Positions 25,277 to 34,924 are shown, counted from the stretch's first letter. The stretch is DNA of 39,065 bases from Oscillospiraceae bacterium (GCA_015065805.1 SVPN01000017.1:1-39065); one strand, 5' to 3'. Notes: generated by a model not told the origin, from the sequence alone. Numbers and translations: made by a program.

Positions 25277-27202
25277 GTGTCGAAAATTGCGGTTCTCGAT
25301 AAGCATACCGCCGAGTTGATCGCGGCGGGCGAAGTGGTCGAACGGCCGTCTTCGGTCATCAAGGAATTGGTGGAAAACTGTATGGATGCGGGTGCCACTT
25401 CGATTTCCGTTGAGATCAAAAACGGCGGTGTCACGTATATGAGTGTCACCGACAACGGCGAAGGTATGGAGCGGGACGATGTGCCCGTAGCGTTTTTGCG
25501 CCACGCTACCAGTAAGGTGCGTACAGCTCCCGATCTGGATGCGATTTCGACCTTAGGCTTCCGCGGAGAGGCGCTTGCCTCCATTGCCGCGGTGGCGCGT
25601 GTGGAGCTGATCACCCGCCGTGAAGAGGATCTTGCGGGTACGCATTATACGATTGAAGGCGGCACAGCGGGAGAGCTGTCGGACATCGGTTGTGCCAAGG
25701 GCACGACCATTGTGGTGCGCGATCTGTTCTTCAACGTTCCCGCCCGTATGAAGTTTCTGAAAAAGGATGTCAGCGAGGGCAACGCCGTGGCGGCGGTAAT
25801 GGACCGTCTGGCACTGTCTCATCCCGAGATCGCGTTCCGCTTTGTGCGTGACGGGAAAGAGGAATTGCAGACATCGGGAGACGGCGACCTGCGCGGGTGT
25901 ATTTATTCCGTGCTCGGACGTGAGTTTTCCAAAAATCTGCTTCCCGTTGACTATTCGCTTGACGGCGTGAGGGTTTACGGCTTCGTGTCGGCTCCCTCGT
26001 CGTCACGCCCCAATCGTACGATGCAGCATTTCTTTGTCAACGGACGCTATGTCAAGACCCGTACGGCAATGGCGGCGTTGGAGCAAGCGTTCAAGGGCGC
26101 GATTATGAGCGGCAAATTCCCCGCCTGCGTCCTGTTTATTGAGCTTGCTCCCGAAACGGTGGATGCCAATGTGCATCCCGCCAAAATTGAAATTCGTTTT
26201 ATGGACGAGCGTCCCGTGTTCAGCGCGGTGTATCACGCCGTGCAGAACGCGCTTTCGGGCGCATCGGCACCCAAAAGTGTGTCCCTGCCGCCCAAAGCAC
26301 CGTCGGCACCGGCAGGCAGACAGTTAGTGCTGGATTTCAGCAAACCGCTGACACCGCCCGCGCCGCCGAAATCCGCGCCGACCGCCCAACCGCCTGCCGA
26401 GCCGAAAAAGCCGAGCATCTTCCGTGTGACGGAGGAATATGCGGGTTATGACCGTCCTTCACTGACAGTGGGGGATGTGGCACAGCAGTGGGGAAATCTG
26501 CAGGAGAAGCGCGAGCCGACCTATACGCCGCCCGCACAGACACCGCTTGCGCCGACCGCTCAACCGACGGTTATCGAACCGCCGCAAGAGCCCGAACCGC
26601 CCGAAGTCCGCGTGGTGGAGGAGCAGGAAGCACACAAGCCGGTGCACTATATCGGCGAACTGTTTTCCACCTATCTGTTGGCGGAGATGGACGGCTCGCT
26701 GTATGTCATTGATAAACACGCCGCGCACGAGCGGTTGCTGTACAATCAGCTGACTGCCACCGAACACGCGGATTCCCAACAACTGCTTGCACCGCTTTCC
26801 GTCACGCTCAGCCGTGAGGAATATGCGGCACTGATGATGTACACCGAGGAGCTGGCAAGGGTCGGCTTTGAGGTGGAGGAATTCGGCGGACGAGAAGTGC
26901 TCATCCGTGCCGTGCCGATGATTCTGTCGGGATGCGACGTTGCCGCTGTTATCCGCGAGATCGCGGGCGGCTTTGCGGACGGTGCCCGCACTGTGCGTTC
27001 GTCGGCGCTTGACTGGATTTATCATTCCACCGCTTGCCGTGCCGCGGTGAAGGCAGGGGACGAAAGCCGTCCCGCAGAGCTTGCCGCTTTTGCGCAGAGG
27101 GTGCTGTATCACGACGATCTGCGCACCTGTCCGCACGGCAGACCCGTTTGCTTCTCGCTGACAAAGCAGGAGATCGAGAAGCAATTCGGGCGTATTATCT
27201 GA
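25277..27202 (+). CDS. mutL: DNA mismatch repair protein MutL
   Basis: A 641-residue MutL. The GHKL ATPase has IAAGEVVERPSSVIKELVENCMDAG, DNGEGM and FRGEALASIA. A Pro/Ala-rich linker (about residues 345-450) leads to the C-terminal dimerisation and endonuclease domain, with ACRAAVKAGD (C587) and CPHGRP (C618) metal motifs and the terminal KQFGRI. The main nuclease motif reads DKHAAHERLLYN (479-490) where the consensus is DQHAxxExxxxE: Q480K and the last Glu replaced by N490. The GTG at 25277 has GCAGGAGGTG upstream and precedes the usual SKIAVLDKHTAELIAAGEVV. Confidence 0.96.
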   Translation: MSKIAVLDKHTAELIAAGEVVERPSSVIKELVENCMDAGATSISVEIKNGGVTYMSVTDNGEGMERDDVPVAFLRHATSKVRTAPDLDAISTLGFRGEALASIAAVARVELITRREEDLAGTHYTIEGGTAGELSDIGCAKGTTIVVRDLFFNVPARMKFLKKDVSEGNAVAAVMDRLALSHPEIAFRFVRDGKEELQTSGDGDLRGCIYSVLGREFSKNLLPVDYSLDGVRVYGFVSAPSSSRPNRTMQHFFVNGRYVKTRTAMAALEQAFKGAIMSGKFPACVLFIELAPETVDANVHPAKIEIRFMDERPVFSAVYHAVQNALSGASAPKSVSLPPKAPSAPAGRQLVLDFSKPLTPPAPPKSAPTAQPPAEPKKPSIFRVTEEYAGYDRPSLTVGDVAQQWGNLQEKREPTYTPPAQTPLAPTAQPTVIEPPQEPEPPEVRVVEEQEAHKPVHYIGELFSTYLLAEMDGSLYVIDKHAAHERLLYNQLTATEHADSQQLLAPLSVTLSREEYAALMMYTEELARVGFEVEEFGGREVLIRAVPMILSGCDVAAVIREIAGGFADGARTVRSSALDWIYHSTACRAAVKAGDESRPAELAAFAQRVLYHDDLRTCPHGRPVCFSLTKQEIEKQFGRII

Positions 27203-27225
27203 TGATTGAAATGAGGTGGTCGGCA

Positions 27226-28158
27226 ATGTGCAAACCCGCGCTTCTTGTGGTGGCAGGACCGACCGCATCGGGAAAAACGGCGCTTGCCATTGCACTTGCC
27301 AAGGCATTAAACGGCGAGGTGGTATCTGCCGATTCGATGCAGATCTATAAAGGCATTCCTGTTGCCACGGCGTGTCCTTCGATGGAGGAACGCGACGGGA
27401 TCGTGCATCACCTGCTTGCGTATGTGGAGTTGCACGAACCGTTCAGTGTGGCGCGGTACGCCAAGGATGCACGCGAGGTGATCGCGGACATCCACGCACG
27501 CGGAAAATTGCCGATTCTGTGCGGCGGCACAGGGCTGTACATTGCCGCTGTCACCGATAACGTGTGCTACGAAGACCAGGATGATGAACGTGCCGCGTCG
27601 CTTCGCACCCGCTTGCAGAAGGAATGGGAGCAAGAGGGCGATCAGGCGATGTGGGACAAGCTTCTGAAAGTGGATCCCGTGCTGGCGCAAAAGCTCCACA
27701 TTCACGACCGCACCCGCGTGCTCCGCGCGCTGGAGGTGTACGAATTGACGGGTGTGCCGATGTCCGAACAGCAAAAACGGCAGAAGGAACAGCCGTCACC
27801 GTATGATGTGACGATGGTTACACTCGATTTCCGCGATCGGCAAAAGCTGTACGACCGCATCGACCGCCGTGTGGATGTGATGCTTGAAAACGGCTTGCTG
27901 GAGGAAACCGCCGCGGTGGTGCGGTTAACGCTTCCGACGGCACGTGCTGCCATCGGTTGCAAGGAGCTTCGTCCGTATTTTGACGGGGAGTGCACGCTTA
28001 CGCAGGCACTTGATTGTATGAAACGCCGCTCGCGGCAGTATGCCAAGCGGCAACTGTCGTGGTTTCGGCGGATCGAAGCCGCGCACACGCTTTATGTGGA
28101 CGATTATGACAGCCTCACCCAACTTCGGGATGCGGCACTTTCGATATATCACGAATGA
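27226..28158 (+). CDS. miaA: tRNA dimethylallyltransferase MiaA
   Basis: A 310-residue enzyme that attaches dimethylallyl to A37 of tRNA, giving the substrate of MiaB. P-loop VAGPTASGKTALA, then VSADSMQIYKG, and the RVLRALEVYELTG segment of the family. The ATG at 27226 is 6 nt after GAGGTGG. Other in-frame ATGs at 27202 and 27211 lie before or on that site, the first overlapping the mutL stop. Length matches MiaA. Confidence 0.96.
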   Translation: MCKPALLVVAGPTASGKTALAIALAKALNGEVVSADSMQIYKGIPVATACPSMEERDGIVHHLLAYVELHEPFSVARYAKDAREVIADIHARGKLPILCGGTGLYIAAVTDNVCYEDQDDERAASLRTRLQKEWEQEGDQAMWDKLLKVDPVLAQKLHIHDRTRVLRALEVYELTGVPMSEQQKRQKEQPSPYDVTMVTLDFRDRQKLYDRIDRRVDVMLENGLLEETAAVVRLTLPTARAAIGCKELRPYFDGECTLTQALDCMKRRSRQYAKRQLSWFRRIEAAHTLYVDDYDSLTQLRDAALSIYHE

Positions 28159-28170
28159 AAGGAGATCCCT

Positions 28171-29394
28171 ATGGCCACCTTTCTCAAACGCCTGATGTTT
28201 CTCGTCGGCGGACTGATGTTGCTTTTCTACATCGGTTACCATATTTTTATGAATGCGTATTCGCCCATCAAAACCGATGTGGCGATCCTGTATGACGAAT
28301 ACGAAACGGTGGATACCACCGGCTTTGTTGTGCGCAACGAAACGCTTATCCCGATGACACAGCAGGGCTTTGTGTATTACATCGCCGAAAACGGCAGTCG
28401 CGTGTCCAAGGACGGCAAAATCGCCGATCTGTATATCGATCAGGAGGCGGCTGTGGCAAAGCAACAGCTCCAGGCGGTGGATGCAGAGATCGCCCAGCTG
28501 AAAACCATTGAAGAGCAGGGACAGAACAACCGCACCAATCTGGATATCATCAACACCCAGCTTTATAAAGCGCAGGCGGCGGTGATCGCGGAAATGTCCC
28601 AGCCGCATCTGTCGCAGATCGATACGCTGTCCACCAATCTTCTGACGTTGATGAACAAGCAACAGATCACCATCGGGCGTGCGCAGAGCTTTGAAGCGCG
28701 TTTGTCCGCGCTGTCGTCACAGCGTGCCGCGCTTGCTGCGAAAAATGCCGCTCCGACCAGCTCGGTCTTTTCCCCGACGGCGGGGTATTTTGTGAATACG
28801 GTGGACGGACTGGAAGCGGCGATCGATGCCGATTCCGTCATATCCGTTACGACCGATGAGATCCGTCAGGCAATGCAGACCGAGCCGACGGTGGACAACT
28901 CCCGTTACATCGGTAAGGTTGTCGGCAGCTATGAATGGTATCTGGTGTGCGTGCTTCCCGCCGAAGAGATCACGCGCTTGCCGATGGACGGTATGGTGCG
29001 CCTGCGCCTGCCGTTTGTATCCAACGAAACCATCCCCGTGACGGTGGTGGCGGAAAACCGCGACCGTGACGGCAATATGGCGGTGGTGTTCCGCTGTGAC
29101 TATATGTCCGCCGATCTGTCGGACATCCGTCTGGAGCAGGTGCAGGTGCTTGTCAAACAGCATTCGGGTCTGCGCGTTCCCGATGAAGCGGTGCGCTTCA
29201 ACGAGGCACAGGAGGCGGGCGTGTTTGTGCAGGAAGGCAATGTCATCCGCTTCCGTCGCATCCGCGTTGCCTATCACAGCGAGCACGAGGACTACTCCAT
29301 TTGCGAAGTGGTGAACGAAAACGGCTATCTGCAGGTGTACGACGATATCGTGGTAGAAGGGAAGAATCTGTATGACGGAAAAATCGTACGCTGA
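28171..29394 (+). CDS. HlyD-like single-pass membrane protein in division cluster
   Basis: A 407-residue protein with one N-terminal transmembrane helix (about residues 9-30) and a large extracytoplasmic part. It has the layout of an HlyD/membrane-fusion adaptor: a half lipoyl-like motif (GFVVRNETLI...GFVYYIAENGSRVSKDGKIADLY), a helical hairpin (about 90-190, KQQLQAVDAEIAQLKTI), a second half (APTSSVFSPTAGYFVNTVDGLE), and a beta-barrel C-terminus. No ABC or RND transporter gene lies near. It sits between miaA and the ylmE-sepF genes, with AAAGGAG overlapping the miaA stop, and its own end overlaps ylmE. A role at the cell envelope or division site is inference. Confidence 0.8.
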   Translation: MATFLKRLMFLVGGLMLLFYIGYHIFMNAYSPIKTDVAILYDEYETVDTTGFVVRNETLIPMTQQGFVYYIAENGSRVSKDGKIADLYIDQEAAVAKQQLQAVDAEIAQLKTIEEQGQNNRTNLDIINTQLYKAQAAVIAEMSQPHLSQIDTLSTNLLTLMNKQQITIGRAQSFEARLSALSSQRAALAAKNAAPTSSVFSPTAGYFVNTVDGLEAAIDADSVISVTTDEIRQAMQTEPTVDNSRYIGKVVGSYEWYLVCVLPAEEITRLPMDGMVRLRLPFVSNETIPVTVVAENRDRDGNMAVVFRCDYMSADLSDIRLEQVQVLVKQHSGLRVPDEAVRFNEAQEAGVFVQEGNVIRFRRIRVAYHSEHEDYSICEVVNENGYLQVYDDIVVEGKNLYDGKIVR

Positions 29395-30103
29395 GCAGGA
29401 CCTGCAGGCGGTTGTGTCGCAATACCTGGCGATCCGCGAACGCGTGGAGAATGCCTGTGTGCGCGCAGGACGCCGTGTGGAGGAGGTCACGCTTGTCGGT
29501 GTCACCAAAACGGTGGAGGCACCGCTGATCAACGCGGCACTGGATGCGGGATTGACCGCCATCGGCGAGAACCGCGTGCAGGAATATCTCTCCAAAAAGG
29601 ATGACCTGCATCTTGACGGCGTGGCACGCTATCTGATCGGGCATCTGCAGACCAACAAGGTGCGCGCCGTTGTGGGCGAGGTGGATATGATCCAGTCGGT
29701 GGACAGTCTGAGACTTGCCGCGGCGATCGACCGCGTTTCCGCAGAAAAGGGGATCATAACTCCCGTTCTGGTGGAGGTCAACATCGGCGATGAGGTGAGC
29801 AAGGACGGCATTTCCGCCGACAACGCGCAGGAGCTGTTGTGTCAGATGGCGGACTTTTCGCACATTTCCGTGCAGGGATTGATGACGATCCCGCCGATTT
29901 CGGACACAGAGGCGAAAAAAAGGTATTATTTTTCAAAAATGCATCAACTGTTTATTGACATTCAGAGCAAAAAGATAGATAATATATCTATGAATGTGCT
30001 GTCGATGGGAATGTCCGACGATTTCGAAGAAGCGATCGCGGAGGGCTCCACGATGGTGCGTGTCGGCACGGCGATTTTCGGCCGTCGCTTTTATCCGGTT
30101 TAA
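29372..30103 (+). CDS. ylmE: PLP homeostasis protein YggS/YlmE
   Basis: A 243-residue PLP-binding protein of the YggS/PROSC family, which buffers pyridoxal phosphate and affects amino acid and keto-acid balance. The PLP lysine is in LVGVTKTVEA; IGENRVQEYLSK, HLIGHLQTNKV (here YLIGHLQTNK) and LSMGMSDDFEEAIAEGSTMVRVGTAIFG are family signatures. It overlaps the preceding gene by 23 nt. The position before sepF is conserved in Firmicutes. Confidence 0.95.
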   Translation: MTEKSYAEQDLQAVVSQYLAIRERVENACVRAGRRVEEVTLVGVTKTVEAPLINAALDAGLTAIGENRVQEYLSKKDDLHLDGVARYLIGHLQTNKVRAVVGEVDMIQSVDSLRLAAAIDRVSAEKGIITPVLVEVNIGDEVSKDGISADNAQELLCQMADFSHISVQGLMTIPPISDTEAKKRYYFSKMHQLFIDIQSKKIDNISMNVLSMGMSDDFEEAIAEGSTMVRVGTAIFGRRFYPV

Positions 30104-30151
30104 CCTCAGCTTAAAAAGAAGATAATATGAGAACAACAGGAGGATTTGGTT

Positions 30152-30592
30152 ATGGGATTGTTTGACAAATTCAAGAGTATGATTGTGGATCCCGAGGATG
30201 AAGACTACACCGATTATGAGGGGGAAGAAGAAATGATTTCTCGTCCCGATGAACGCCGCGAGGCATCGCCGACGGAGTCGCGCCGCGGCAATAAAGTCGT
30301 GAATATCCACGCGACAGCACAGCTTCAGGTGGTGCTGGTCAAGCCCGAGCGTTTTGATGACTCCAGCTCGATTGCCGATCACCTGAATGCCAAGCGCACC
30401 GTGGTGCTCAATCTGGAATCGGCAAGCAAAGAGGTTTCCCGCCGTATTCTGGACTTTTTGAGCGGTGTTGCCTATGCAAATGAGGGTCAGATCAAGAAGG
30501 TTGCCAACTGCACCTACATCATCATCCCTTACAATGTCGGCATTATGGGCGATCTGCTTGACGAATTAGAGAATAATGGCCTCTACTTCTGA
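30152..30592 (+). CDS. sepF: Cell division protein SepF
   Basis: A 146-residue SepF, which anchors FtsZ rings to the membrane and is needed for proper septum shape. The N-terminal amphipathic membrane-targeting helix is MGLFDKFKSMI; an acidic linker follows; the SepF fold runs from VVNIHATAQLQVVLVKPERFDD to the end, including RTVVLNLESASKEVSRRILDFLSG. The ATG at 30152 is 8 nt after CAGGAGG; a TTG at 30146 is unlikely. Confidence 0.95.
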   Translation: MGLFDKFKSMIVDPEDEDYTDYEGEEEMISRPDERREASPTESRRGNKVVNIHATAQLQVVLVKPERFDDSSSIADHLNAKRTVVLNLESASKEVSRRILDFLSGVAYANEGQIKKVANCTYIIIPYNVGIMGDLLDELENNGLYF

Positions 30593-31340
30593 GTGGTTGC
30601 TTGAAGATAAGCGGCTGTTGGCGCGCGCGGACGATGCGTTTGAGATCGCCCGTCGCCGTCACACTCCGCATTTTCTCGGTTTTTTGGATGAACGGCAAGC
30701 GGCGCTTGTGCGCGCCCATCTTCCGAAATCGGCAACATCTGCCTGCTTTTACGGCGGGCATAACGAGGCGGAGCGGGTGATGCTCGGCGTGTTTCCCGAC
30801 GGAGAGGAGCCCGTGACCGATTGGTTTCCGCTGACGGCGGTGGCGTTTTCCTACGGCATCCGCTGTGAGATCTCGCACCGCGATGTGCTGGGTTCGCTTT
30901 TAGGATGCGGTATCGCCCGTGAAAAGGTGGGGGATATCCTGTGCGCCGAGGAGTACGCCGTGGTGTTTCTGCACGAGGATATTGCGGCGTTCGTTGCCGA
31001 TACGGTCACAAAAATCGGACGGATCGGTGTCACAACGACCTATCCGTACGAAGGTGAGCTTCCGATCTTTCATCGGTTTGAACCGCTGACGGGAACGGTG
31101 GCATCCACCCGCCTTGACAGCATTTTAAAGGTACTGCTGTCCGTGTCGCGTGAGCGCGCGTGCGACCTGATCCGCGAGGCGGCTGTTCAGGTGGATCATC
31201 AACCCGCGCTTTCACCGTCGCGGACGGTTTGTGAGGGACAGATCCTCTCCGTTAAAGGACACGGACGGTTTGTCGTGGATGATGTGTCCCAAACCACCAA
31301 AAAAGGTCGCTTGATCGTGCAGGCGAGACGGTATGTGTAA
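30576..31340 (+). CDS. ylmH: S4-domain RNA-binding protein YlmH
   Basis: A 254-residue protein with an N-terminal YlmH domain (FLGFLDERQAALV) and a C-terminal S4 RNA-binding domain (LDSILKVLLSVSRERACDLIREAAVQVDHQPA). Homologues bind stalled ribosomal subunits in Firmicutes and help ribosome rescue. The ATG overlaps the end of sepF by 17 nt and no strong ribosome binding site is seen, so translation is probably coupled to sepF. The cluster position is conserved. Confidence 0.93.
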   Translation: MASTSEWLLEDKRLLARADDAFEIARRRHTPHFLGFLDERQAALVRAHLPKSATSACFYGGHNEAERVMLGVFPDGEEPVTDWFPLTAVAFSYGIRCEISHRDVLGSLLGCGIAREKVGDILCAEEYAVVFLHEDIAAFVADTVTKIGRIGVTTTYPYEGELPIFHRFEPLTGTVASTRLDSILKVLLSVSRERACDLIREAAVQVDHQPALSPSRTVCEGQILSVKGHGRFVVDDVSQTTKKGRLIVQARRYV

Positions 31341-31375
31341 AAAATAAACGATGTGAATCAACAGGAGGAATAGCG

Positions 31376-32056
31376 ATGTATACAGCTTCGGATATCCGCA
31401 ATGTTCAGTTCAGCAAGAATATGGGCGGATATAAAATTGCAGAAGTGGAAGCGTTCGTGGAAGCGTGCGCGGAAACCGTGGAAACGTTGACCGCCGAAAA
31501 GGAAGAGCTGACTAAAAAGCTCAGCATTCTGGCGGATAAGCTGGTGGAATACCGCCGTGATGAGGATAATATCCGCTCGGCACTTCTCAGCGCACAGCGT
31601 ACCGGCGATGCCATCATCCGTGAGGCAAACCAAAATGCCGAGGAATTGCTTGAGAACGCCCGACGTGAGGCGGAAGCGATCGTCAATGAGGCGAAGAACT
31701 CCATTGCGCATTATGAAGCGGAGCTTGCGCGCGTCAAGGGTGCGGTCAGCGATTTCAAGGCAAACCTGCTGACGATGTACAAGGAGCACATCACGTTGCT
31801 GAAGGCGGTTCCTTCGGAGTTTGACGGCGGTGCCGCCAAGGCGCCTGCGGCGGAGACGGTCGTGGAGCCTGCCGCGCCCGCACCTGTTGCACCTGCACCT
31901 GCTCCCGCTCAAGAGGCACAACCCGAGCAGGAGGAAGAGGAGCCTGTCAAGGTGTTCGGCGAAGAGCCCAAGGCTCCCGAAGCACCGCAGCGTTCCCGAT
32001 TTGCCAACCTGAAATTCGGCGAAGACTATCATCTTGACGAGGATCAGGACGATTGA
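31376..32056 (+). CDS. divIVA: Cell-division/septum site protein DivIVA
   Basis: A 226-residue coiled-coil protein. The N-terminal lipid-binding domain is seen in SASDIRNVQF-like TASDIRNVQFSKNMGGYKIAEVEAFV; a long coiled coil runs from about 35 to 140; the tail is rich in Pro, Ala and Glu and ends in a short acidic segment (DEDQDD). DivIVA marks negatively curved membrane and recruits Min and other partners. AGGAGG (31363-31368) is 7 nt before the ATG. It precedes ileS, as in other Firmicutes. Confidence 0.94.
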   Translation: MYTASDIRNVQFSKNMGGYKIAEVEAFVEACAETVETLTAEKEELTKKLSILADKLVEYRRDEDNIRSALLSAQRTGDAIIREANQNAEELLENARREAEAIVNEAKNSIAHYEAELARVKGAVSDFKANLLTMYKEHITLLKAVPSEFDGGAAKAPAAETVVEPAAPAPVAPAPAPAQEAQPEQEEEEPVKVFGEEPKAPEAPQRSRFANLKFGEDYHLDEDQDD

Positions 32057-32078
32057 TTGACTATTGATTTGCTTTCAG

Positions 32079-32108
32079 GCGATCCGCCGCGATAAGCCGG
32101 CGGGTCGT
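32079..32108 (+). other. Hairpin in the divIVA-ileS gap
   Basis: A stem of about 9-11 bp, GATCCGCCG (32081-32089) with CGGCGGGTC (32098-32106), including one G-T pair. No T-run follows, so it is not a standard terminator. It could be a 5'-protecting or processing structure ahead of ileS. Confidence 0.5.
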
Positions 32109-32134
32109 CAAGCAATGTAAAGGGGTATATACAA

Positions 32135-34924
32135 ATGGATTACAACAAGACCTTAAATCTGCTCCAGACAGATTTTCCGATGCGTGCGGGTCTGCCCACG
32201 CGCGAGCCTGAAATGCTCAAAAGCTGGTATGAGCAGGACATTTACGGCGAGCTGATGAAAAAGAACGAGGGCAAGCCCCTGTGGGTGTTGCACGACGGCC
32301 CTCCGTATGCCAACGGTGATATTCACATCGGTACGGCACTCAACAAGATCATCAAAGATATGATCGTCCGTTACCGCAACATCACAGGCTGGAATGCTCC
32401 GTTTGTTCCGGGCTTTGATACGCACGGTCTGCCGATCGAGCTGAAAGCCCGTGCAAAAGCGGGTGCGGAAAAAGCGGCGACGATGTCTCCCGTGGAGATC
32501 CGTGCGCTGTGCCGTGAATTCGCGTTGATGTATGTGGGCACACAGACCGAGCAGTTCCAGCGTCTGGGCGTTTTGGGCGAATGGGACAATCCGTATCTGA
32601 CGCTTGCCAAGGAGTTTGAGGCTCGCCAGATCGAAGTGTTCGGTGAGATGGCACTCAAGGGTTACATCTACAAGGGCCTCAAGCCCGTGTACTGGTGCCC
32701 CGATTGCCAGACCGCTCTTGCAGAAGCCGAAATCGAATACGGCGAGGATCCGTGCTATTCCATCTATGTCAAATTTGCCGTTGTGGACGACAAGGGTGTC
32801 TTTGCCGCCAAGGGTGTGGATCCTGCAAAGGTGAAGTTCGTCATCTGGACGACCACCACCTGGACGCTTCCCGCCAACGTCGCCATCTGCCTCGGCCCCG
32901 ACTTTACCTATCAGCTGATCAAAGCGGGCGACGAGTATTTTGTGATGGCGGACGCGCTGAAGGATGCCGCGTTGGCGCAGGCGAAGATCACCGAGTATGA
33001 AGTCGTTGCCGAATTCAAGGGCAGCGAGCTGGAATATATGTCCGTACAGCATCCGTTCCTTGACCGCCGCTCTCTTGTCATTGTCGGCGATCACGTGACG
33101 CTTGAAAGCGGTACGGGTTGCGTGCATACCGCTCCCGGTCACGGCGTCGAGGACTTCGAGGTCTGCAAAAAGTATCCCGAGATCCCCGTTGTGGTGCCTG
33201 TGGACGATCACGGTTATATGACCGAAGAGGCCGGCCCCATCTGCGCCGGTATGAAGACCGACGAAGCCAACAAGGCGATCGCGATGCATCTGGATGAAAC
33301 GGGTGCGCTGTTTGCGATGCAGAAGATCATCCACCAGTATCCGCACTGCTGGCGTTGTAAGAAGCCCGTGCTGTTCCGTGCAACCGCGCAGTGGTTCTGC
33401 TCGGTGGACAGCTTCAAAAAGGAAACGCTTGAGCAGATCGCCGGCATCAAATGGATGCCCGGATGGGGTGAGAACCGCATTGCGTCGATGGTCAGTGACC
33501 GCGCCGACTGGTGTATCTCCCGTCAGCGTCTGTGGGGTGTGCCGATTCCCGTGTTCTATTGCGAGGATTGCGGCAAGCCCATTATCGACCGCTCGTTTAT
33601 CGAAGCAGTGTCGGCTCTCTTCCGTGAGGAAGGCTCCGACGGCTGGTATACCCACACGGCGGCAGAGATCCTGCCCGAGGGTGCGACCTGCCCGCATTGC
33701 GGCGGTCACGAGTTCCGCAAGGAAAGCGATATTATGGACGTCTGGTTTGACTCGGGTTCGTCCCACGCCGCCGTCCTGAAGGAGCGTCCGTACCTGAAAT
33801 GGCCTGCGGATATGTATATGGAAGGCGGCGATCAGTATCGCGGCTGGTTCCAGAGCTCCCTGCTGACGGCTGTTGCCTGCACAGGCAAAGCACCGTACAA
33901 ATCCGTTCTGACCCACGGCTGGGTCGTGGACGGCGAAGGCAAGGCTATGCACAAATCGGCAGGCAACGCGATCGCCCCGTCGGAGGTCATCGACCAGTAC
34001 GGCGCGGATATCCTGCGCTTGTGGGTTGCGTCGCTTGACTACACCGTTGATGCGCGTGTGTCCAAGGACATTCTCAAGCAGCTCTCCGAATCCTATCGCA
34101 AGATCCGCAACACGGCGCGCTTCATCCTCGGCAACATCCACGATTTTGATCCTTCCGCAGATGCGGTGCCGTATGAGGCTCTCGAGGAGATGGATCGTTG
34201 GGCGCTGATGCGTCTGACCCAGCTGATGGAGCAGGTGCGCGACGCGTTTGAAAGCTACACCTTCCACGAAGCGTTGCACAAGATCCACAACTTCTGTGTT
34301 GTCGATATGTCCAACTTCTATTTAGATGTTCTCAAGGATCGCCTGTATGTCGAAAAGGCAGACGGCGCGACCCGCCGTGCGGCACAGACCACCATCTACC
34401 GCATTCTGAACACCCTGACCCGTATGCTGTCGCCGATCCTTGCGTTTACCGCAGAGGAGATCTGGAGCTTTATGCCGCATACGGCGGATGAGGATGCCCG
34501 TTCGGTGATGTTCAACGAACTGCCGCGCGTGGAGGATATGACGGCTGTTGATGAGGCGTTTATGGCGCGCTGGGATCGCATTCACGCAGTGCGCGAGGAT
34601 GCGCAGAAGGCGCTGGAAATCGCCCGTACCTCGAAACTGATCGGCAAATCGCTGGATGCTAAGGTGACGCTGTATGCAGACGGTGAGCTGTTCGACTTCT
34701 TAGAGGATGTCAAGGCGCTCCTGCCGCAGGCACTCATCGTGTCCAAAGTGGAGATTGCCAAAGGAAACGGCGACTTTGTCGGCGAACTTGAAGGTCTGTC
34801 CATCACGGTTGCTCACGCGGACGGCGAGAAATGCTGCCGTTGCTGGAGCTACGATGAGTCGGTTGGCTCGGATGCCGAGCATCCCGATCTCTGCGCTCGC
34901 TGTGCGGCACTGATGAAAGACTGA
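32135..34924 (+). CDS. ileS: Isoleucyl-tRNA synthetase
   Basis: A 929-residue class I synthetase. The HIGH motif is in PYANGDIHIGTALNKI, the KMSKS loop reads GKAMHKSAGNAI, the editing domain lies between, and the C-terminal zinc site is CCRCWSYD...CARC. The length and zinc finger fit the bacterial type 1 enzyme. TAAAGGGG lies 9 nt before the ATG. Only 78 nt separate it from divIVA, and no T-box leader is present. Confidence 0.97.
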   Translation: MDYNKTLNLLQTDFPMRAGLPTREPEMLKSWYEQDIYGELMKKNEGKPLWVLHDGPPYANGDIHIGTALNKIIKDMIVRYRNITGWNAPFVPGFDTHGLPIELKARAKAGAEKAATMSPVEIRALCREFALMYVGTQTEQFQRLGVLGEWDNPYLTLAKEFEARQIEVFGEMALKGYIYKGLKPVYWCPDCQTALAEAEIEYGEDPCYSIYVKFAVVDDKGVFAAKGVDPAKVKFVIWTTTTWTLPANVAICLGPDFTYQLIKAGDEYFVMADALKDAALAQAKITEYEVVAEFKGSELEYMSVQHPFLDRRSLVIVGDHVTLESGTGCVHTAPGHGVEDFEVCKKYPEIPVVVPVDDHGYMTEEAGPICAGMKTDEANKAIAMHLDETGALFAMQKIIHQYPHCWRCKKPVLFRATAQWFCSVDSFKKETLEQIAGIKWMPGWGENRIASMVSDRADWCISRQRLWGVPIPVFYCEDCGKPIIDRSFIEAVSALFREEGSDGWYTHTAAEILPEGATCPHCGGHEFRKESDIMDVWFDSGSSHAAVLKERPYLKWPADMYMEGGDQYRGWFQSSLLTAVACTGKAPYKSVLTHGWVVDGEGKAMHKSAGNAIAPSEVIDQYGADILRLWVASLDYTVDARVSKDILKQLSESYRKIRNTARFILGNIHDFDPSADAVPYEALEEMDRWALMRLTQLMEQVRDAFESYTFHEALHKIHNFCVVDMSNFYLDVLKDRLYVEKADGATRRAAQTTIYRILNTLTRMLSPILAFTAEEIWSFMPHTADEDARSVMFNELPRVEDMTAVDEAFMARWDRIHAVREDAQKALEIARTSKLIGKSLDAKVTLYADGELFDFLEDVKALLPQALIVSKVEIAKGNGDFVGELEGLSITVAHADGEKCCRCWSYDESVGSDAEHPDLCARCAALMKD

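Noticed and set aside
32153-34288. 711-codon open frame on the - strand inside ileS
   Set aside because: Shadow of a clear ileS gene, caused by GC-biased third positions.
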